Assembly (NCBI GenBank): GCA_029940345.1
Contig: JAOZRC010000331.1
Location: 1-6,329, forward strand
Origin: Desulfobacterales bacterium
GTDB taxonomy: Bacteria; Desulfobacterota; Desulfobacteria; Desulfobacterales; JAUCGF01
Direction: 5' to 3'
DNA: 6,329 bases
The translations under genes and the position numbers were made by a program. The stretch's first letter is position 1; every line of letters starts with the position of its first letter. Below, one piece after another: positions 5,682 to 6,329 of this stretch. The notes under the pieces are model-generated. The model searched no databases, was not told the DNA's origin, and saw only the letters and a program-made list of their open reading frames with translations.

Positions 5682-6329
5682 ATGGAATCTGGAAATATTG
5701 TTGAATATATTGACGCCCAAAAAATAGTTTGCGCGACAGTGATTGAGGTCAAAAAGCAACGCCTTAGACTGCTTACTGAAACTGACCGCGAAGTTAACCT
5801 ATCTGAAAAGCGCTTGTTGCATAAAGCGAACCGGCGGATTGACTTATCCAAAGGACGGACCCATACAGTTAGGGAAGTTAAAAAAATCTCTGATTATCGC
5901 AAAACCTTAATTGATTCTATTGATATTCCGGAATTATGGGATGTTTTAAATTCTGAGCAGGAATGGATTGATCTCGACACGATGACCGAATTCTGTTTTC
6001 CGGATAATCCTGATTATGATCATCAGGCCGCCGTTGTAAGAGCCTTTTTTAACAACCGGCTCTATTTTCGATTCAATCAAAACAGTTTTTTTCCATATTC
6101 CCAAGAGCAAGTCGATAGAAAAATCAAACAGGAGCAGGAAGCGGCTCGAATCAACCGTATTATCGAAGACGGCGGCAACTGGCTGCAAGCGGTATGGAAA
6201 GAAAATGACAGATCGGTTCAATGGGATCCGAATGATACGAATAAACAGGAGTATGTTAATATACTGAAATCCGTTTATTTATATGAAAAGGAAAGTAAAC
6301 ACTATCAGGTTGGAAAAGAGATGCTGGCC
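5682..6329 (+). CDS. RNase II/RNB-family exoribonuclease, N-terminal part (runs off the window)
   Basis: An open frame of 216 codons from ATG 5682 to the window edge with no stop. It begins MESGNIVEYIDAQKI, followed by a strand-rich segment (VCATVIEVKKQRLRLLTET, about 17-35) that looks like a small beta-barrel. A middle region follows with IPELWDVLNSEQEWIDLDTM (about 85-104). DHQAAVVRAFFNNRLYFRFN (about 115-134) and FFPYSQEQVDRKI (about 137-149) come next. This order resembles the N-terminal winged-helix region of RNase II-like enzymes with an RNB domain in deltaproteobacteria and cyanobacteria. That assignment rests on recalled family patterns, because the catalytic RNB domain would lie beyond the window. 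The protein would degrade RNA 3' to 5' in the cytoplasm. Only a weak AGG (5676-5678) precedes the start, which is unusually poor. An in-frame TGA at 5661 limits any upstream extension. Confidence 0.7.
   Translation, partial: MESGNIVEYIDAQKIVCATVIEVKKQRLRLLTETDREVNLSEKRLLHKANRRIDLSKGRTHTVREVKKISDYRKTLIDSIDIPELWDVLNSEQEWIDLDTMTEFCFPDNPDYDHQAAVVRAFFNNRLYFRFNQNSFFPYSQEQVDRKIKQEQEAARINRIIEDGGNWLQAVWKENDRSVQWDPNDTNKQEYVNILKSVYLYEKESKHYQVGKEMLA

Noticed and set aside
5636..6221. Reverse-strand frames in 5636-5851 and 5946-6221
   Set aside because: Both are largely or wholly antisense to the continuous 216-codon + strand frame that resembles RNase II-like proteins.

Overview
The window looks like a chromosomal segment of a sulfate-reducer-type deltaproteobacterium (Desulfobacterota, probably Desulfobacterales). 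This is inferred from three things: a HesB/IscA-like selenoprotein of a kind known mainly from that group, the character of the MnmA and RNase II-like proteins, and long AT-rich intergenic stretches carrying dispersed miniature repeats. No species can be assigned. All supported genes lie on the + strand.

Layout. Positions 1-51 are the right end of a miniature inverted-repeat element (MITE) cut by the window edge. A strong Shine-Dalgarno site leads into a 108-residue A-type iron-sulfur carrier-like protein (188-514). Its first conserved cysteine is encoded by an in-frame TGA at 284-286, so it is read as selenocysteine, and a candidate bacterial SECIS hairpin follows at 302-327. Positions 515-973 hold no gene. 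They carry a lone MITE left end (682-711) and a degenerate full copy (733-886). Next come a small secreted or membrane-anchored protein of unknown function (974-1273) and a decayed secretin-like C-terminal fragment with an internal stop (1282-1584).

The largest gene (1586-4075) encodes an 829-residue DNA methyltransferase with two CxxC-type zinc-finger-like clusters between its SAM-binding and DPPY motifs. No restriction partner is visible. It is followed within 40 bases by mnmA (4112-5203, tRNA U34 2-thiouridylase), so the two are probably co-transcribed. This MnmA keeps the PP-loop but lacks the usual second catalytic cysteine and has a CxxC in place of DxxC. After a hairpin at the stop codon comes a textbook 140-bp MITE (5341-5480) with 15-bp terminal inverted repeats, a 25-bp palindromic core and a perfect 8-bp target duplication. 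The window ends inside a gene whose N-terminal 216 residues resemble RNase II/RNB-family exoribonucleases (5682-6329, partial).

How the parts relate. The selenoprotein (Fe-S cluster carrier type), MnmA (tRNA thiolation) and the exoribonuclease are housekeeping-type functions. The methyltransferase, decayed secretin fragment and MITE copies are accessory material between them. The most noteworthy points are the selenocysteine gene, which a standard gene caller would truncate to 69 residues, the intact MITE with its target duplication, and the altered cysteine pattern of MnmA.
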